A DNA stretch of 7,504 nt from Candidatus Woesearchaeota archaeon (GTDB taxonomy: Archaea; Nanobdellota; Nanobdellia; Woesearchaeales; UBA10216), in contig DUGG01000035.1 in NCBI GenBank assembly GCA_013331515.1, positions 21,515 to 29,018 of the forward strand, read 5' to 3'. How positions within the stretch are numbered: the stretch's first letter is position 1; each line of letters opens with the position of its first letter. The position numbers were made by a program, and so were the translations under genes. The notes under the pieces were generated by a model. That model saw nothing but the letters and a program-made list of their open reading frames with translations, did not search any database and was not told the origin of the DNA. Below are positions 1 to 6,688 of this stretch, piece by piece.

Positions 1-809
1 GGCTGCTCTGTGGATGCCGTGCGTATCTGGAGCTTCACCGACGTCCCGCCGGGATTCTGGGATGCAACAGTGATGTTTTTCAGCTTGCCTTGATAGCTTC
101 TGGCTGCCGTGACGTGCTCATGGCTGGCTGCGTATCCGGTGTTGTTGGCTAGTATTACATACATTGCCTTTGACTTGTTGTTGCTGCCAAGTTCCACTCT
201 TCCTGTTTCAAAGTCCCTGTAATAAATCCTGAATGGTGTTGCCTTGTCGTTCTCTGTTGTGATGCCTTCTCCCCAGTAAGCCCACGGGTTCATCCAGTCC
301 GGGATTGTTCCAGCCCTCTTGTCATAGCCAATGAATATCCTTGCCGGGCTGCTTATTGTAAAGCTGACGTTTTTCTTGCTGTCATGGTCATCCTGCTGGG
401 TCTTCAGCCACAGCATGCCCTGAAGCTCTTGCGGGATTGTTTCTATCTCATACTTCTTGTCAGTGTAGTATTCATCTCCCTCCTTAAGGAGCGCAGGCTT
501 GTACTTGCTGTCGCTTATCTCTGTAATCGCCAGACCAGTGTTGTTCCCTCTTGGCAGGCTGAGTTGCATGGCGTCAGAGATTGAAGCGCTCTTTGCAATG
601 GCCCAAAGCTTTGCCTCTCCACCGCTTATGTTGACTGTCTGGGCGTCGTAGCTGTAATCGCCGGGGCTGTCAAAGTCCCACAGCAGTTGCTTGCTCTCGT
701 AAACCGCAAAGCCTGTAATCCCTGTCTGGAGCCAATCGACTGTCGCAAGGGCGCCAATCAGCAGCACCGAAGCTACAAGTATGTTTAGCCATCCTTTTGT
801 AAGTTTCAT
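1..809 (-). CDS. Secreted, membrane-anchored modular surface protein (N-terminal part, runs off left edge)
   Basis: The minus strand is open from an ATG at 809-807 to the window edge, giving 269 codons without a stop, so the C-terminus is missing. Residues 1-24 form a signal peptide or signal anchor (MKLTKGW, then a hydrophobic stretch ending LATVDW), followed by ITGFAVYE, a segment style I associate with secreted DPANN proteins. The rest is hydrophilic and beta-rich. Residues 42-70 look like the opening strand of a jelly-roll or LamG-like module. Residues 158-225 (IFIGYDKR..IPDWM, then YYRDFETGRVELG) resemble an accessory module of secreted multidomain proteins. A further module seems to start near residue 241 (GTSVKLQIRTA). 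Six N-glycosylation sequons are visible (N60, N89, N147, N211, N222, N245), fitting an extracellular location. A G-rich stretch (810-818) abuts the ATG but is not a convincing Shine-Dalgarno site. Function is unknown; carbohydrate binding or adhesion is possible but inferred. Confidence 0.85.
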   Translation of the reverse strand, partial: MKLTKGWLNILVASVLLIGALATVDWLQTGITGFAVYESKQLLWDFDSPGDYSYDAQTVNISGGEAKLWAIAKSASISDAMQLSLPRGNNTGLAITEISDSKYKPALLKEGDEYYTDKKYEIETIPQELQGMLWLKTQQDDHDSKKNVSFTISSPARIFIGYDKRAGTIPDWMNPWAYWGEGITTENDKATPFRIYYRDFETGRVELGSNNKSKAMYVILANNTGYAASHEHVTAARSYQGKLKNITVASQNPGGTSVKLQIRTASTEQ

Positions 810-825
810 CCCTGCCCCTTTTTTT

Positions 826-853
826 GCAGCAAAGCTGCACGAATGGCTCGTGC
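826..853. repeat. Two adjacent short inverted repeats in the leader of the minus-strand gene
   Basis: GCAGC-aaa-GCTGC occupies 826-838 and GCACGA-atggc-TCGTGC occupies 837-853. Both are perfect and they share two bases. They fall between the proposed TATA box (860-871) and the ATG (809), covering the expected transcription start. They could be leader-RNA hairpins or a regulator site. Arms this short can also arise by chance. Confidence 0.35.
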
Positions 854-859
854 GGCCTT

Positions 860-871
860 CCAAATAAAAAG
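860..871 (-). promoter_or_regulatory. Putative TATA box for the minus-strand surface protein
   Basis: On the minus strand this reads CTTTTTATTTGG, an AT-rich element within otherwise GC-containing DNA. Its centre is about 57 bp from the ATG at 809, so the transcript would carry a leader of roughly 30 nt, unlike the near-leaderless plus-strand genes. It is a weaker match to the archaeal TATA consensus than the other boxes in the window. Confidence 0.45.
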
Positions 872-900
872 TTTGTCATGGAAATTAGTGGTTACAGAAA

Positions 901-950
901 AGGGCATATCGGTGGCTTCAGGGCATTGCCTTCCTGCCCTTACCAGGAAG
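901..950. promoter_or_regulatory. Cluster of direct and inverted repeats upstream of the SpoIIM-like gene
   Basis: A perfect 7-bp inverted repeat, CTTCCTG (930-936) and CAGGAAG (944-950) with a 7-bp spacer, ends 11 bp before the TATA box. AGGGCAT also occurs twice in direct orientation (901-907 and 920-926), and its inverse TGCCCT lies at 935-940, forming a 6-bp inverted repeat with 920-925. Dimeric archaeal regulators often bind immediately upstream of BRE/TATA, so an operator is plausible. The regulator is unknown. Confidence 0.4.
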
Positions 951-954
951 CGGT

Positions 955-969
955 AGAAAGCTATTTAAG
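955..969 (+). promoter_or_regulatory. BRE/TATA core promoter of the SpoIIM-like gene
   Basis: The box TATTTAAG (962-969) is preceded by purine-rich AGAAAG, which suits a TFB recognition element. The box centre is 28-29 bp before the ATG at 994, so transcription should start at or a few bases before that codon. This supports ATG 994 over the upstream GTG at 970, which overlaps the end of the TATA box. Confidence 0.7.
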
Positions 970-993
970 GTGCCTTTCCCAATTTTTGGCTTC

Positions 994-1851
994 ATGGTCC
1001 TTGAGATGCTTATGAATCCGCGGAAGGCGGAGCGGGAGCCGTGGGAGCTTTTCTTTGTTGGCCTTGTTTACAGCTCTGTTGCCATATTCATGGCGCTTTA
1101 CGTCTTCAAGCAGTATGTTGGGATTGTCATGGTTTTCCTTGCGACGATTGCCTGCACTTACCTCATACAGGGCACGTTGAGGAGGGAGGAGAAGAAGGAC
1201 ATTGCCATCCATCATGAGCTGGCGCTTCTTAAGGAGCATGGGAAGGCGCTTTCTTATTTCATGTTCCTTTTCCTTGGCTTTGTTGTTTCATTTTCGCTGT
1301 GGTACGTTTTCCTGCCTCAGGGACTTTCCAGCCACATCTTTTCAATCCAGGAGGAAACGATAAGGTGCATCAACTCTGTTGGCGTTGAGGGTTGCCTTTC
1401 AGCCCCGACGGAGTCGTTCGTGAGGATATTCCTCAACAACATCAAGGTGCTTTTGTTCGTGCTTATCTTCGCGTTTTTTTACGGTGCTGGCTCTGTTTTC
1501 ATCCTGGCTTGGAACGCTACTGTTGTGGCTGCCGCTATTGGCATGTTTGTGCGTAACAGCATAAGCTCTGCTGCCGCTTCGCTGGGGCTGCCTGCAGTGG
1601 CTGGTTACTTCTCTTCCTACTCGCTTGGGCTTTTGCGCTACCTTACCCATGGCTGGCTTGAGATTCTGGCTTACTTCATTGCCGCGCTTGCCGGCGGGAT
1701 AATCTCGGTTGCCATTGCAAGGCACAGCTTTGCAAGTGCAAGCTTCAGGAGGGTTGTTTCCGACTCGGTTGACCTTATTGCGCTTTCGGTTGGCACTCTT
1801 TTCATGGCCGCGGTGGTCGAGGTTTTTGTCACGCCGATGCTGTTTGGCTGA
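994..1851 (+). CDS. SpoIIM/DUF95-family integral membrane protein
   Basis: This 285-residue polytopic membrane protein belongs to the stage II sporulation protein M-like family (old DUF95). Archaeal members are common although archaea do not sporulate, and their role is not established. The start MVLEMLMNPRKAEREPWELFF fits archaeal relatives as I recall them, and agrees with a leaderless start predicted from the TATA box. Hydrophobic segments lie roughly at 19-38, 42-60, 86-107, 150-172, 174-187, 222-242 and 258-280. Family-like features are WNATVVAAAIG (173-183), the HGWLEILAYFIAALAGG segment (219-235) and the C-terminal VVEVFVTP (274-281). A hydrophilic loop at about 108-146 carries Cys125 and Cys134, which could form a disulfide if the loop is outside the cell. 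The gene stands alone, with its own promoter and a terminator-like hairpin downstream. In bacteria SpoIIM acts with SpoIID and SpoIIP in peptidoglycan remodelling; no partners of that kind are present here. Confidence 0.88.
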   Translation: MVLEMLMNPRKAEREPWELFFVGLVYSSVAIFMALYVFKQYVGIVMVFLATIACTYLIQGTLRREEKKDIAIHHELALLKEHGKALSYFMFLFLGFVVSFSLWYVFLPQGLSSHIFSIQEETIRCINSVGVEGCLSAPTESFVRIFLNNIKVLLFVLIFAFFYGAGSVFILAWNATVVAAAIGMFVRNSISSAAASLGLPAVAGYFSSYSLGLLRYLTHGWLEILAYFIAALAGGIISVAIARHSFASASFRRVVSDSVDLIALSVGTLFMAAVVEVFVTPMLFG

Positions 1852-1864
1852 CTTTGCCACTGCC

Positions 1865-1883
1865 TGTCAAGGTGACACTTTTT
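1865..1883 (+). terminator. Terminator-like hairpin with T-run after the SpoIIM-like gene
   Basis: TGTCA-agg-TGACA (1865-1877) is a perfect 5-bp inverted repeat followed after one C by five Ts (1879-1883), starting 14 bp past the stop codon. It could end the SpoIIM transcript. It also lies about 20 bp upstream of the next core promoter, so it could instead be a regulator site for that gene. Confidence 0.45.
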
Positions 1884-1895
1884 CGCCTGTGAACA

Positions 1896-1909
1896 GTAAA
1901 ATATTTAAG
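1896..1909 (+). promoter_or_regulatory. TATA core promoter of the Ig-like surface protein gene
   Basis: The TATTTAAG box (1902-1909) is identical to that of the SpoIIM-like gene and is preceded by GTAAAA. Its centre is about 46 bp before the ATG at 1952, predicting a leader of about 20 nt. A short Shine-Dalgarno-like AGGT (1944-1947) sits 4 nt before the start. This gene therefore differs from its near-leaderless neighbours. Confidence 0.65.
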
Positions 1910-1951
1910 CCGCTTTCGAGAATTTCCCGTGAAAAGGGTTTGCAGGTTAAA

Positions 1952-3556
1952 ATGTCAGGTAAAATCGTGTTTGCCGCTTTCGTTTTCCTGCTTGTCATTG
2001 CTGTCTTCCCAGCATTTGCCTCCGCAGAGTTTTCCCTGGCCGCCGATAAGGGGATTTACAACTTCGGGGACGAAATCGTGGTGAGTTACGAGTTTTCCCG
2101 TGACCAGGATTTCAGCGGGCTGGTGAAGCTGTCGCTTGCGTGCGAGAGCTTTGGCCTTGACTTTTATACCTCACCTACTAACATCTTTGCCGGCGAGAAG
2201 CAGAGCGTTTCTGTGCCCCAGTTGAGTGTATCTCCCGCAATGGTTGGCAGGTGCTTCGTTTCTGCCAACGTGACTTCTTACGATGGGAGCGTGAACGAGA
2301 ACAGCAGTTCCGGATTCTTCAACGTGACCAACCGTTTATCCGTTGATGTTGATATCGGCAAGGAGGATTTCCTGCCAGCGGAGGTTGTTGAGGTGTCTGG
2401 TGTCATAGGCAAAAGCCACACGCTTCCGGCGATGGTAACGATGTCCTTCCTTAGGGTTGACTACCCGGCCGTTGCCGCTGACAACTCGTTTGCGTACAGC
2501 ATACGCCTCCCACACGCCATAAAGTCGGGAAAGCACAGCATTGGCTTTGTCGTCAATGACTCTTACGGGAATTCGGGTTCTGCATCCGCCGGTTTTTCAG
2601 TCGAGCCTGTTCCAACGAAGGCGGTTAACACCGTGGAGTCCTCCTCTGTCAGGCCTTCCGAGGCGTTTGGCATTGTTGTGACCTTGTTTGACCAGGCCGG
2701 TGACCGGATAAGGGCTGACACGCATGTAACCGTGCTTGACTCTTCAGGCGTTGTGGTGGCAACTGCCTCGGGCGAGACTGGTTCAAACATAACACTCTCA
2801 TTCCCCGCTTACCAGAAGCCTGGGGCTTACACCATCAGGTCAGCGGCAGCCGGCCTGTCCGCCTCGACCCCGGTTGCGGTTGAGGATGTTGAGGAGGTTA
2901 TGGTCGTTTTTGACAATAGCACGGCACTACTGAAAAACACCGGCAATGTTGAGTATGCAAGGAAGTTTAACGTGACGCTTTCGGGCAGAAAGAGCTATGT
3001 CATAGTGCACGACGTTTTCCTGGAGCCCGGAGAGGTGTTCGAGGTTGACCTCACGAACAAGGTTTCAGAAGGCGCTTACAACATCAGCTTCCCTACCGTG
3101 CCTAATTCATCAGGATTTGAGGATGTCTTCGTTGAGGACCAGCGGTCCATAGTCAAGAAGCTGTCTGACCTTACGGGCATAACCAGCCACGCTGTCAAGG
3201 TCACGAGCACCGGAACCGGTAGGATTCAGGCGGCTCTTGCGCCAGTGCTGCTGCTGGCCATTGTCGGCATTGTTGGCTTTTACTTTGCGAGGAACCGGAG
3301 GAAAAGGACAGGCGGCAGCCTTCGACGGGGAAGTGGAAAGAGTGATGGCATTGGTTTGTCAGGTGATGGCGACAGCGCTTTCCGGCAGCCCTCGCCTCCT
3401 GTTCAGGCAGGCGATGATGAAAGGGTAATGCGGATTATAGAAGAGAAACGCAGGCAGCAGATTCTTAGGCAGCCGGAAAAGCCGAAGGACCTCAGGAACG
3501 ACCCGCAGGCGCAGAAGTTCCTGAGGGACGTGATGAAGGAGAAGCAGTTCAGGTAG
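1952..3556 (+). CDS. Single-pass surface protein with Ig-like modules and a cytoplasmic tail
   Basis: The product is 534 residues. The frame is open upstream to 1709, but that stretch overlaps the SpoIIM-like gene and the promoter. ATG 1952 gives a clean signal peptide (MSGKIVF, hydrophobic core, cleavage likely after ASA at residue 25). The ectodomain (26 to about 425) looks like four beta-sandwich modules. Modules 1 and 2 open with a charged-Y/F-x-G/A-(D/E)-xVxVS pattern. Module 3 (about 221-317) resembles MG2/filamin-type repeats, with PGAYTIRSAAAG. Module 4 (about 318-405) contains KNTGNVEY and LEPGEVFEVDL, like the NEW3/CARDB-type domains of archaeal surface proteins. At least nine N-glycosylation sequons occur. 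C64 and C101 may form a disulfide in module 1. A transmembrane helix spans about 427-446, stopped by RNRRKR, followed by an 88-residue charged tail. An exported protein anchored at its C-terminus is well supported. Its function is unknown; adhesion or envelope structure is inference. Confidence 0.88.
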   Translation: MSGKIVFAAFVFLLVIAVFPAFASAEFSLAADKGIYNFGDEIVVSYEFSRDQDFSGLVKLSLACESFGLDFYTSPTNIFAGEKQSVSVPQLSVSPAMVGRCFVSANVTSYDGSVNENSSSGFFNVTNRLSVDVDIGKEDFLPAEVVEVSGVIGKSHTLPAMVTMSFLRVDYPAVAADNSFAYSIRLPHAIKSGKHSIGFVVNDSYGNSGSASAGFSVEPVPTKAVNTVESSSVRPSEAFGIVVTLFDQAGDRIRADTHVTVLDSSGVVVATASGETGSNITLSFPAYQKPGAYTIRSAAAGLSASTPVAVEDVEEVMVVFDNSTALLKNTGNVEYARKFNVTLSGRKSYVIVHDVFLEPGEVFEVDLTNKVSEGAYNISFPTVPNSSGFEDVFVEDQRSIVKKLSDLTGITSHAVKVTSTGTGRIQAALAPVLLLAIVGIVGFYFARNRRKRTGGSLRRGSGKSDGIGLSGDGDSAFRQPSPPVQAGDDERVMRIIEEKRRQQILRQPEKPKDLRNDPQAQKFLRDVMKEKQFR

Positions 3557-3573
3557 TTCTCTAACTGATGTGA

Positions 3574-3587
3574 TTTTTTCCCATTTT
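3574..3587 (+). terminator. T-rich intergenic tract, probable archaeal terminator
   Basis: Six Ts (3574-3579) and then four Ts (3584-3587) lie 17-31 bp past the stop of the Ig-like protein gene and before the helicase promoter. Archaeal RNA polymerase commonly terminates at T-tracts without a hairpin, and no strong stem is seen here. Confidence 0.5.
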
Positions 3588-3615
3588 GAACCAGGATTGT
3601 GGTTTCCATGAGCAA

Positions 3616-3627
3616 CACTTTTAAACC
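3616..3627 (+). promoter_or_regulatory. TATA core promoter of the Lhr helicase gene
   Basis: TTTTAAAC (3619-3626) is centred about 26 bp before ATG 3648. The predicted transcription start coincides with the start codon, so the mRNA should be leaderless. This decides for ATG 3648 over the adjacent GTG at 3645. No Shine-Dalgarno sequence is visible. Confidence 0.65.
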
Positions 3628-3647
3628 TTTCTTACGTTCCTCTTGTG

Positions 3648-6308
3648 ATGGTTGGGGCGACTGTTTACGATTCGGAAATTGTAAGGAAAGACACCCCAAA
3701 TACACCGGATGAGCTGCTTGGCATTCTAAATTCCCTGATCAGGCAGTGGTTCTTCTCCCGCTTCAGTGAGTTCAGCCTTCCCCAACTTTTCGGCGTCATG
3801 GAAATCCACAGCCGCAGCAACATCCTCGTTTCGGCCCCCACTGGCGCAACAAAGACGCTCACGGCATTTCTTTCAATACTGAACGAGCTTGTTGACAACA
3901 GCGGGAAGGGAATCCTTGAGGACAAGGTATATTGCGTTTACGTTTCACCCTTGAAAGCACTGAATAATGACATTGGAAAGAATCTGAAGGAACCTTTGGA
4001 GGAGATGGAGAAGCTTGCCGGAAAGCATCTCGGCATCAGGGTTGGCGTCAGGACTGGGGACACAACCGCTTCCGAGAAATCAAGGATGCTTGCAAAGCCG
4101 CCGCATATACTCATAACAACCCCTGAATCCCTTGCAATCCTTTTGTCGTCTTCAAGGTTCGTTGAGCATTTGAAGAAGGTTGACTGGTGCATTGCTGACG
4201 AGGTGCATGCCCTGGCTGAAAACAAGCGCGGGGTCCATTTTTCGTTGAGCATGGAGCGGTTGCAGCGCCTCTCCCCGGCCATGGCGCGCATTGGCCTGTC
4301 AGCGACCATTGCCCCGCTTGAGGAGATTGCGAAGTTCCTTGTCGGCCTGGAAGATGTTGGCAGCGGTAAATTCAGAAATTGTAAAATTTGCGATGTGCAA
4401 TTTGTCAAGAGCATGGACCTTAAGGTCATCAGCCCTGTTCAAGACCTGATTGATTCAGGCCAGGCAAAGATGCAGGAGGCCATGTATAATTTGCTTGACA
4501 ATCTTATCCAGGGCCACCGCACAACCATTGTCTTTACCAATACCCGTTCGGCAACTGAGCGCGTCATAAGCCACTTGAAGGAGCGTTTCCCGAAGAATTA
4601 TGCCGCAGCGGAGCAGACAATTGGCGCCCATCACGGCTCCCTTAGCAAGGAGCACAGGTATGGAGTTGAGAGCGCGTTGCGCTTGGGGAAGCTTAAGTGC
4701 GTGGTTACCTCCACCAGCCTTGAATTGGGAATTGACATCGGCTACGTTGACCTTGTCATTCTGCTGGGCAGCCCTAAGTCTGTTGCAAGAGCCATTCAGC
4801 GTATTGGCCGTAGTGGCCACAGGCTGCATGAGACCTCGGTTGGGCGGATAATTGTGCTTGACCGGGATGACCTTGTTGAGTGCGCTGTCCTTCTTAAGTC
4901 TGCCATTGAGAAGGACATTGACAGGATTCACATCCCGACTAATTGCCTTGACGTACTGGCCCAGCAGGTTTTTGGGATTGCCATTGCTGACAAGATAGCA
5001 GTAAACGACCTGTTCGGCCTTATCCGCGGCAGCTACTGCTACAAGGATTTGTCTTTTAAGGATTTCAGGGATGTCCTGGACTATCTCAGCGGGAAATACA
5101 TCTCCCTGGAGGACAGGCACATTTATGCCAAGATTTGGCATGATGAGGCCACGGGCATGATTGGCCGGCGCGGCAAGCTGAGCAGGGTCATTTACATGAC
5201 AAACATCGGCACGATTCCGGACGAGACTTTTGTTACCGTGAAAATTGCCGGGACCGAGCAGGTCGTTGGCAAGGTTGACGAGGCTTTCCTTGAGAGGCTG
5301 AAGAAGAGCGACGTGTTTGTCCTTGGCGGGGACAAGTACCAGTTTGCTTATGCAAAGGGCATGGTTGCGTATGTCCGCGCAAACGTGAGCCAGCCACCCA
5401 CAATTCCGTCATGGTTTTCCGAGATGCTGCCGTTGAGCTTTGACCTTGCAATAAGCATTGGCAGGTTCAGGCGGCTTTTGGAGGAGAAATTCAATCACAA
5501 CATGGGCAGGGAGGAAATCCTGGAATTCATCAACAGCTACCTTTATGTTGACGGGAACTCGGCAGAGTCCATTTGCAATTACTTCAGGGAGCAGCATCTT
5601 TTTGCAGAGATACCCCATGACAGGAAGATTATAATTGAGTCATACACTGAGAACAGGCGCCATTATGCCGTTTTCCACACGCTTTTCGGAAGGCGGGTGA
5701 ATGACTGCCTTTCAAGGTCTGTTGCTTTTGCCATTTCGAGGACCCAGCACAGGGATGTTGAGATAGGAATCACTGACAATGGCTTTTATGTGGGCTGCGA
5801 GAAGCCGTTCAATGCACTTTCTGCTTTTAAGCTGCTGAAGCCTGATAAGCTTTCTCAGGTGGTTTCTGCGGCCATTGAGCAGACTGAGGTTCTCAGGCGG
5901 AGGTTCAGGCACTGCGCTGCCCGTTCCCTGATGATTCTCCGTGACTATCTGGGGCATAAGAAGCGGGTTGGTAGGCAGCAGGTTTCCAGCCAGATACTCA
6001 TAAATGCGGTTCGTCGGATCAGCCCTGATTTCTGCATCCTCAAGGAGGCAAGGCGGGAGGTTCTTGAGGACCTGATGGACCTTCCCTCTGCAACAGCCGT
6101 AATCAGGATGGTTGAGGAGGGGAAGGTTAAGCTTAAGCAGCTGAACACGTCCATGCCATCGCCTTTTGCCTTTAACATTGTGCTTGATGCCCACACTGAC
6201 GTTTTGAGGATGGAGGACAAACTTGAGTTCCTTAAGCGGATGCACCAGATGACCCTTGCCAGGATTGGCTCAAGATTCCACGAAAATTGGCCTGCAAAGG
6301 CAGCTTGA
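3648..6308 (+). CDS. lhr: Lhr-family superfamily 2 ATP-dependent helicase
   Basis: The product is 886 residues, a normal size for archaeal Lhr; bacterial Lhr is far longer. Lhr enzymes use ATP to move 3'-5' on single-stranded nucleic acid, unwind duplexes and hybrids, and are linked to DNA repair; they act in the cytoplasm. RecA domain 1 carries Walker A APTGATKT (63-70, Lys69), motif II DEVH (184-187) and motif III SATI (218-221). RecA domain 2 carries TIVFTNTRS (293-301), motif V TSTSLELGIDIG (354-365) and motif VI QRIGRSGHR (384-392). A winged-helix region (about 430-505) follows, then a beta-rich segment starting at GRRGKLSRV (about 506). The DEAD/H-associated C-terminal domain includes HTLFGRR (677-683), a hallmark of the family. 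Walker A reads G-A-T-K-T where most family members have G-S-G-K-T; Lys and Thr remain, so activity is probably kept. The gene has its own promoter, and a zinc-ribbon gene follows 45 bp downstream under a separate TATA box. Confidence 0.95.
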   Translation: MVGATVYDSEIVRKDTPNTPDELLGILNSLIRQWFFSRFSEFSLPQLFGVMEIHSRSNILVSAPTGATKTLTAFLSILNELVDNSGKGILEDKVYCVYVSPLKALNNDIGKNLKEPLEEMEKLAGKHLGIRVGVRTGDTTASEKSRMLAKPPHILITTPESLAILLSSSRFVEHLKKVDWCIADEVHALAENKRGVHFSLSMERLQRLSPAMARIGLSATIAPLEEIAKFLVGLEDVGSGKFRNCKICDVQFVKSMDLKVISPVQDLIDSGQAKMQEAMYNLLDNLIQGHRTTIVFTNTRSATERVISHLKERFPKNYAAAEQTIGAHHGSLSKEHRYGVESALRLGKLKCVVTSTSLELGIDIGYVDLVILLGSPKSVARAIQRIGRSGHRLHETSVGRIIVLDRDDLVECAVLLKSAIEKDIDRIHIPTNCLDVLAQQVFGIAIADKIAVNDLFGLIRGSYCYKDLSFKDFRDVLDYLSGKYISLEDRHIYAKIWHDEATGMIGRRGKLSRVIYMTNIGTIPDETFVTVKIAGTEQVVGKVDEAFLERLKKSDVFVLGGDKYQFAYAKGMVAYVRANVSQPPTIPSWFSEMLPLSFDLAISIGRFRRLLEEKFNHNMGREEILEFINSYLYVDGNSAESICNYFREQHLFAEIPHDRKIIIESYTENRRHYAVFHTLFGRRVNDCLSRSVAFAISRTQHRDVEIGITDNGFYVGCEKPFNALSAFKLLKPDKLSQVVSAAIEQTEVLRRRFRHCAARSLMILRDYLGHKKRVGRQQVSSQILINAVRRISPDFCILKEARREVLEDLMDLPSATAVIRMVEEGKVKLKQLNTSMPSPFAFNIVLDAHTDVLRMEDKLEFLKRMHQMTLARIGSRFHENWPAKAA

Positions 6309-6313
6309 AGCAA

Positions 6314-6326
6314 AAATTATTTAAAC
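6314..6326 (+). promoter_or_regulatory. TATA core promoter of the zinc-ribbon gene
   Basis: TATTTAAA (6318-6325), preceded by AAAAAT, begins 10 bp after the helicase stop codon. Its centre is about 32 bp before ATG 6354, so the leader should be only a few nucleotides. No terminator is seen between the helicase stop and this box, so read-through from the helicase gene is also possible. Confidence 0.65.
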
Positions 6327-6353
6327 CCTCAAGGGGGTAAAAATGGCTGTTTC

Positions 6354-6662
6354 ATGAAGAAGCACAGCAAAGCCAAGACGAGAGTCAAGCCGCATTTAGG
6401 CAAAAGGCCGCACAAGGCGGCTGTTAAAAAGTCCAGTTCTAAGAAAGTGTCCCGCTATCCAGTGGCGAGGCGGCAACCGGTAGCGGTGGTCCATGGCCAA
6501 AAGGCGGCGAATGAGGTTCCGACCCTTGAGCAGGTTACAATTACCTGTGTCAACTGCGGCAGGCCATTCCAGGTCATGAAGCTCAAGGGGCTTAGCATGG
6601 CTGGCACCATTTGCCCGCGTTGCAATGTTGGCGAGATGGAGATGCCGGAGAGTTTCGGGTAG
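6354..6662 (+). CDS. Small zinc-ribbon protein with a basic N-terminal tail
   Basis: This 102-residue protein was not recognised as a named family. Residues 1-50 are rich in Lys, Arg and His (MKKHSKAKTRVKPHLGKR, then more KK and RR pairs) and probably disordered, a pattern typical of nucleic-acid-binding tails. Residues 60-98 form a zinc ribbon with CVNC (65-68) and CPRC (87-90), 18 residues between the pairs, spaced well for one zinc. There is no signal peptide or membrane segment, so it is cytoplasmic. ATG 6354 is the only in-frame start near the promoter. It lies 45 bp after the helicase stop on the same strand. A nucleic-acid-binding or translation/transcription accessory role is inference from charge and fold. 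A link to the helicase is only suggested by proximity, since each has its own promoter. Confidence 0.85.
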   Translation: MKKHSKAKTRVKPHLGKRPHKAAVKKSSSKKVSRYPVARRQPVAVVHGQKAANEVPTLEQVTITCVNCGRPFQVMKLKGLSMAGTICPRCNVGEMEMPESFG

Positions 6663-6688
6663 TTCTAGCGGTGCGCCTTGCAGCGTTG

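Noticed and set aside
970..993. GTG start giving a SpoIIM protein eight residues longer
   Set aside because: The GTG overlaps the end of the TATA box, so it would lie upstream of the predicted transcription start. ATG 994 has the expected distance and a family-like N-terminus.
824..1015. Small plus-strand ORF of 63 codons across the divergent promoter region
   Set aside because: It covers both core promoters and the repeats, has no family resemblance, and overlaps the SpoIIM start.
1399..1860. 153-codon minus-strand ORF opposite the SpoIIM-like gene
   Set aside because: Its composition (many Lys, Arg, Asn and His) is what reverse reading of a hydrophobic membrane gene produces; no domain is seen.
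1709..1951. 81-residue N-terminal extension of the Ig-like surface protein
   Set aside because: It overlaps the SpoIIM coding region in another frame, runs through the hairpin and TATA box, and would bury a clear signal peptide inside the protein.
3735..3744. CCTGATCAGG palindrome inside the helicase gene
   Set aside because: It is a short palindrome in coding sequence, fully explained by codons, with no promoter context.
4455..5141. 228-codon minus-strand ORF opposite the helicase gene
   Set aside because: It lies antisense to conserved motifs IV-VI of Lhr and has no recognisable domain or promoter; it is a shadow of the real gene.
5712..6245. 177-codon minus-strand ORF opposite the helicase C-terminus
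   Set aside because: It is antisense to the DEAD/H-associated domain, with no motif or upstream signals of its own.
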